From Azadirachta indica (Eukaryota; Streptophyta; Magnoliopsida; Sapindales; Meliaceae): 64,000 bases of DNA. Positions 60,370 through 64,000 of this stretch are shown piece after piece (the stretch's first letter is position 1; each line of letters opens with the position of its first letter). A program made the translations under genes and the position numbers. The notes below the pieces were generated by a model. That model had not been told where the DNA came from. It ran no database searches and saw only the letters and a program-made list of their open reading frames with translations. Where the stretch lies: assembly GCA_022749755.1 (NCBI GenBank), contig CM040442.1:11320457-11384456 (forward strand), given 5' to 3'.

Positions 60370-60520
60370 GATTTATAAGGCTTGATATTACTTTGACAAA
60401 AGGTTTGCTCAATCGTTAATTAATCTCAATTGTGAAAATTTCTTTTCATTGGACCCTTATCTTTTTTCCATATTGGTTTAATTTGCTTGAGTACAAGCAA
60501 ATATTCAAGTGTGGAGTATT
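60370..60520 (+). mobile_element. 3' internal end of an Athila-like element
   Basis: The sequence left of the LTR has the features that normally precede an Athila-type 3' LTR: the palindrome TTGCTTGAGTACAAGCAA (60483-60500) and the purine-rich AAGTGTGGAGTAT directly before the LTR start. This shows internal retrotransposon sequence on the left side of the LTR as well as on the right. Confidence 0.65.
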
Positions 60521-61655
60521 TGATAAGTGTATAAGACGCGCTTATCATTTATTCTTAAACTTGATTTATTTGTTTAATCCTTAAACCTCATTGGCATTTG
60601 ATGTGTTTTGCCTGCATTATAAAGAAATTGAGAAAACTAGCCATCTAAAGTGAATTCGGTTTGAAAAAGAAGATGTTCGAAGACTAAAATGCAAAGCCAC
60701 AGAGACCAAATCTCAGCCAAAACAAATCAAGTTGCTGATAATATAGCGCTATCGCGCCATTTGAGCGCTCCCAAGCTCGACGATTTCATTTAGATGTCTT
60801 TTTGGGTCTAAATTTCAACCCTTAGTTTTAGATGGCTTGATTTTGAAAAACCTAGGAATATATATTTTGAAGGTTGGGGGAAAAGGCAGCCACTTTTGGA
60901 AATGGAAAGTTTTGAAGAAAAGGAAGGTGAAGATAGAGAGAAGCTAGAGAGAGCGTTGTTTGGGAAGAAAAGCAAGAGAAGATTAGAAAGAAGAGCTCTC
61001 CAGATTAGTTTATCTCTATACTCTTATCTTATTTATTGTATTAAATTTAGTATTTATGAATATTTGAATATGATGAGGATGATTGAATTTGAGAATGTTG
61101 ATTGTAAACTGATTTTTATAAGTTGCTAAATTTAAAGCATAGGGCAATGGTTTAATCTTTTGAAAATACAATATGTTTTTATTAATATTCTATGTTGTAT
61201 GTTTATCAAGAACTTAATGTAATTAATTAACTAGCCATTGATTAATTGATTTATGGACCAATGAGTATTGGGAAATATTTGTTGTGCTTAGAACAATTGA
61301 AAAACACCACAAATTGCATATTGAATAGAAATATATCAATGTGGTTTGTGTAATAGATTCAATGATTATTATTGTTCGTAATACATTTCCGTTTATTTTG
61401 TGTTTATATAGAGATATAATAAGCACATAAATGAGGAATAGATTCAACTGATTTCGAGAGAGATAGTCGAATAAGTTAGAACAATCAACTAATAACATAA
61501 GAATTAATGGGGATAACGTAACTTGCAGAACTAGGTGTGAGTAAATTGAGATAAATCATTAGCCCTAGATATTACTTTCATTGAAATTTTCCTTTTTGAT
61601 TTTGTGTATTAGATTGTAGTTATTTGAATTTCTTTTAATTTTTTATATCACATCA
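60521..61655 (+). repeat. LTR of an Athila-like Ty3/gypsy element
   Basis: The 1135-bp segment starts TGATAAGTGT and ends CACATCA, giving TGAT...ATCA inverted ends. It follows a polypurine-like tract and precedes the primer binding site by about 22 bp. It contains a GC-rich inverted motif, AGCGCTATCGCGCC, with AGCGCT again near 60764. The open frame at 60896-61129 lies wholly inside it and is not a gene. Confidence 0.7.
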
Positions 61656-61675
61656 TTTTTGGTTCTTCAAATAAT

Positions 61676-61696
61676 TTTTGGCGTCGTTGTCGAAGA
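61676..61696 (+). other. Athila-type primer binding site
   Basis: TTTGGCGTCGTTGTCGAAGA is a decayed form of TGGCGCCGTTGCCGGGGA, the primer site known from Athila-type elements (tRNA-Asp as I recall). It lies just inside the LTR at 60521-61655. Confidence 0.75.
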
Positions 61697-61901
61697 GTAT
61701 TAAGTTCTTTTAATATCAATTTGGGTTGATCTTGGATTTAGTTTGGAGTTTAATTTTTGTTTTCACTACAAGTGGTTCCTTTGGTGCATAAGAAAAGATG
61801 GAAGTGGTGCTTTATTGCCTTTCGATTATAAGATTGAGAGAACTTGTTGAAGAAATAGAAAGAATAAAAGAGAAGCATTAAGATGATTGCAAACTTGCAC
61901 C

Positions 61902-64000
61902 ATGGAACAAAATTTTGGAGATAATGTTGGGGTCAAAGACCAACGTACTTTGAGAGAATATGCTATCCCAACAATTAATGGAGCTTCGACCAATATTAGG
62001 AGACTGGCAATTCAAGCCAATAACTTCAAAATCAAACCAACCATCATTTAGATGATCAAAACCTCAGTTCAGTTTAGTGGATTAGCTCATAAAGACCCGA
62101 ATGCTCACATTGCAAATTTCTTATAAATTTGTAACACTTTCGGATATAATGGCGTGCCGTAGGATACAGTAAAATTGAGATTATTTTCATTTTTATTGAG
62201 GGACAAGACGAAGAATTGGTTGAGTTCACTTCCTCAGGGTAGTATCACTACTTGGGATGACTTGGCACAAAAATTTTTAGCGAAATTCTTCCCACCAATG
62301 AAGATAACAAAGTTGTGGAATGATATCACTACGTTCACCTAACATAAGATGGAGTCACTATATAAAGCTTGGGAAGGTGTAAGAATATGATGCGAAGATT
62401 TCCATACCATGGCTTGCATAAATGGCTTCAGGTGTAGACTTTCTATAATGGTTTAGGCAGTTCAGCACGAACACTTGTTGATGCAACAACAGGAGGTGCT
62501 TTAATAGGGAAAACAATTGACAAGGCCTATGACTTGTTAGAGAAAATGGCTATTAATGCTTATCAATGGCCCACAAAATGTTTAGCATCAAGGCCTTAGG
62601 AGTTCATGAAGTAGACAACATTACTACATTTACTACTCAGTTGACTGTACTAACTAAGCAACTGGGAACTATTACACCAAATTCCATTCAAATTGCTCAG
62701 ATGGTTTGTGAGTTATAGAGTGATAATCACCCAAGCACCAATTATCAAGTTGGTAATCTATTTGCTCTATCATCCTCTGAATAAATTTCATATGTTGGGA
62801 ACTCCAATCAACAGTAGAACAATTCGTATTACAATACTTACAATCATGGATGGAAGAATCATCTTAATTTCTCTTAGAGGGGAAATCAAAATGCTATAAG
62901 ATCACCATCGGGATTTCAACCTGAAGGGAAGAAGGTTAACTTAGAAGAAGCTCTTGCACTACTTACCATGAATACTTCCAAGTTCATGACCAAAACTGAA
63001 ATAACTTTGCAAAATCAAGTAACTTTTATTTGGAACCTAAAGTTGCAAATGGAGCAACTTGTAAGTATGATGATGGAAAGGCAGTAAGGATCATTGCCAA
63101 ATAATACTAAAACAAATCTTGAGGAACAAGTGAAAGCCATTACACTTAGAAGTGGGAAGCAACTTGAAGAACCACAAGGCAAATTAAAAGCATAAATAGA
63201 GGAGCAACCTGAAGCTTCAGTGTTTAACCAAGCAAACATAGAGGATAAGGTTGGTGAAGAGCACCATTGACACCTCTAAGGAAGCAAACTAGTTAAAGTA
63301 ATCAAAGAAGTATCAACTCCTTAGAAGAAAGCCTTGTCACCTCTACCATTTGTGCCCTTGATCCCGTTTCCTCAACGTCTTCGGAAGAATAAGCTAGATA
63401 AGCAATTCTCCAAATTTCTTGATGTTTTCAAAAAGTTACAAATTAATATCCCTTTTGCAGATGCACTTGAGCAAAGGCCGAGCTATGCAAAATTCATGAA
63501 GGAGATATTATCTAGTAAGAGAAAATTGGAAGAAAATGAGATGGTGATGCTAACGGAAGAATGCAATGCAATTTTGCAAAACAAGTTGCATCCAAAATTG
63601 AAGGATCTAGGGAGTTTCACCATCTCTTGCACCATTGAAGAGTGTTATTTTAAAAAAGCATCATGCAATTTGGGTACAAGTATTAACCTGAAGCCCTTTT
63701 CTATTTTAGAACATTAAGGCTTGGTAAAGCTAAAGCTAAAGCTACAACTGTTTTACTTCAATTGGCAGATAGGTCAATTAAACATCCAAAAAAAATTGTG
63801 GAAGATGTACTTGTTAAGATTGTTTTATATTTTTGACTAACTTTATTCTGTTGGATATGGAAAAAGATAGAGAGATACCACTCATTTTGGGAAGGCCTTT
63901 CTTAGCTACTAGAAGAACACTCATTGATGTTTAGTAAGGAAAGTTGGTTTTGAGGGTTCAGGATGAACAAATGGAGTTTAATGTAGTTAAAGTTATCAAG
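61902..64000 (+). pseudogene. Athila-like gag-protease polyprotein, decayed
   Basis: The gag start is MEQNFGD at 61902. It is followed by RTLREYAIPTINGAS, IQANNFKIKP, VQFSGLAHKDPNAHIANFL and the retrotransposon-gag core (LRLFSFLLRDKTKNWLSSLP, TTWDDLAQKFLAKFFP, YNGLGSSARTLVDATTGGAL). A proline-rich linker with LSPLPFVPLIPFPQRLRKNK leads to the FSKFLDVFKKLQINIPFADA and CNAILQNKLHPKLKDLGSFT segments. The protease region follows: CNLGTSINLKP holds a Thr where DLGAS-type sites are usual, then LLQLADRSIKHP and [12 protein letters not shown]. Many stops and frameshifts break the reading; the longest open piece is 63334-63717. Reverse transcriptase would lie beyond the window. Confidence 0.88.

Noticed and set aside
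60896..61129. Open frame of 77 codons
   Set aside because: It lies inside the Athila-like LTR and shows no family likeness.
62693..62899. Open frame in the gag region
   Set aside because: It is out of frame with the recognisable gag segments.
1..64000. tRNA genes, rRNA genes and CRISPR arrays
   Set aside because: No cloverleaf with both box A and a good box B, no rRNA core motifs and no spaced identical repeats of CRISPR type were seen. The tRNA-like words at 19018-19070 lie in transposon arms.

Overview
The window is nuclear DNA of a dicot plant. It is very AT-rich, its genes are split by GT-AG introns, and it holds plant-type NLR resistance-gene relatives, plant transposon classes and a plant-type 3-hydroxyisobutyryl-CoA hydrolase gene. 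The wording of the CNL (RGA3-like) and TNL (TMV-N-like) remnants resembles Citrus and relatives as I remember them. That is family recall, not a search, so I would say Sapindales/Citrus-like with moderate confidence.

Layout. 1-6312 (minus): remains of a CACTA (En/Spm) DNA transposon, with a decayed tnp2 transposase (1-2160), a long non-coding part and a right end with subterminal GACAA/TAGCGAC repeats closing on CACTGCAAGAAA. 6313-16870: two copies of a decayed Pumilio (PUF) RNA-binding gene. The first is one exon cut short beside the CACTA end; the second is six exons with stops and frameshifts. Between them lie a MITE-like element and a TNL leucine-rich-repeat fragment framed by an unusual pair of partly inverted repeats. 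A complete 1.1-kb TRIM retrotransposon (LTRs, TSD, PBS, PPT) sits in a PUF intron. 18030-19376: a long-TIR foldback element. 22493-25495: a full-length but broken CNL gene, followed to about 30800 by shuffled, repeated copies of its 3' end and downstream exon-like modules. 30995-33000: weak gene remnants.

33000-43900 is mostly AT-rich DNA with a duplicated leader-like block, a small two-exon hypothetical gene and two 0.3-kb direct repeats. 43961-46563 is the best-preserved gene: 14 exons of a 3-hydroxyisobutyryl-CoA hydrolase-like enzyme, open throughout except for one TAG codon. 46564-60000 is AT-rich and holds two Mutator-like elements with exact 9-10 bp target duplications. The larger one carries an AAT array and a palindrome array with a 100-bp higher-order period. 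60370-64000 is a decayed Athila-like Ty3/gypsy element in which one LTR is flanked by internal sequence on both sides, running off the window in the protease region.

Functionally the window is a gene-poor stretch rich in resistance-gene remnants and transposons. Only the hydrolase gene looks close to functional. The most unusual structures are the hairpin/palindrome arrays inside two non-autonomous elements and the block-inverted repeat pair around the TNL fragment.
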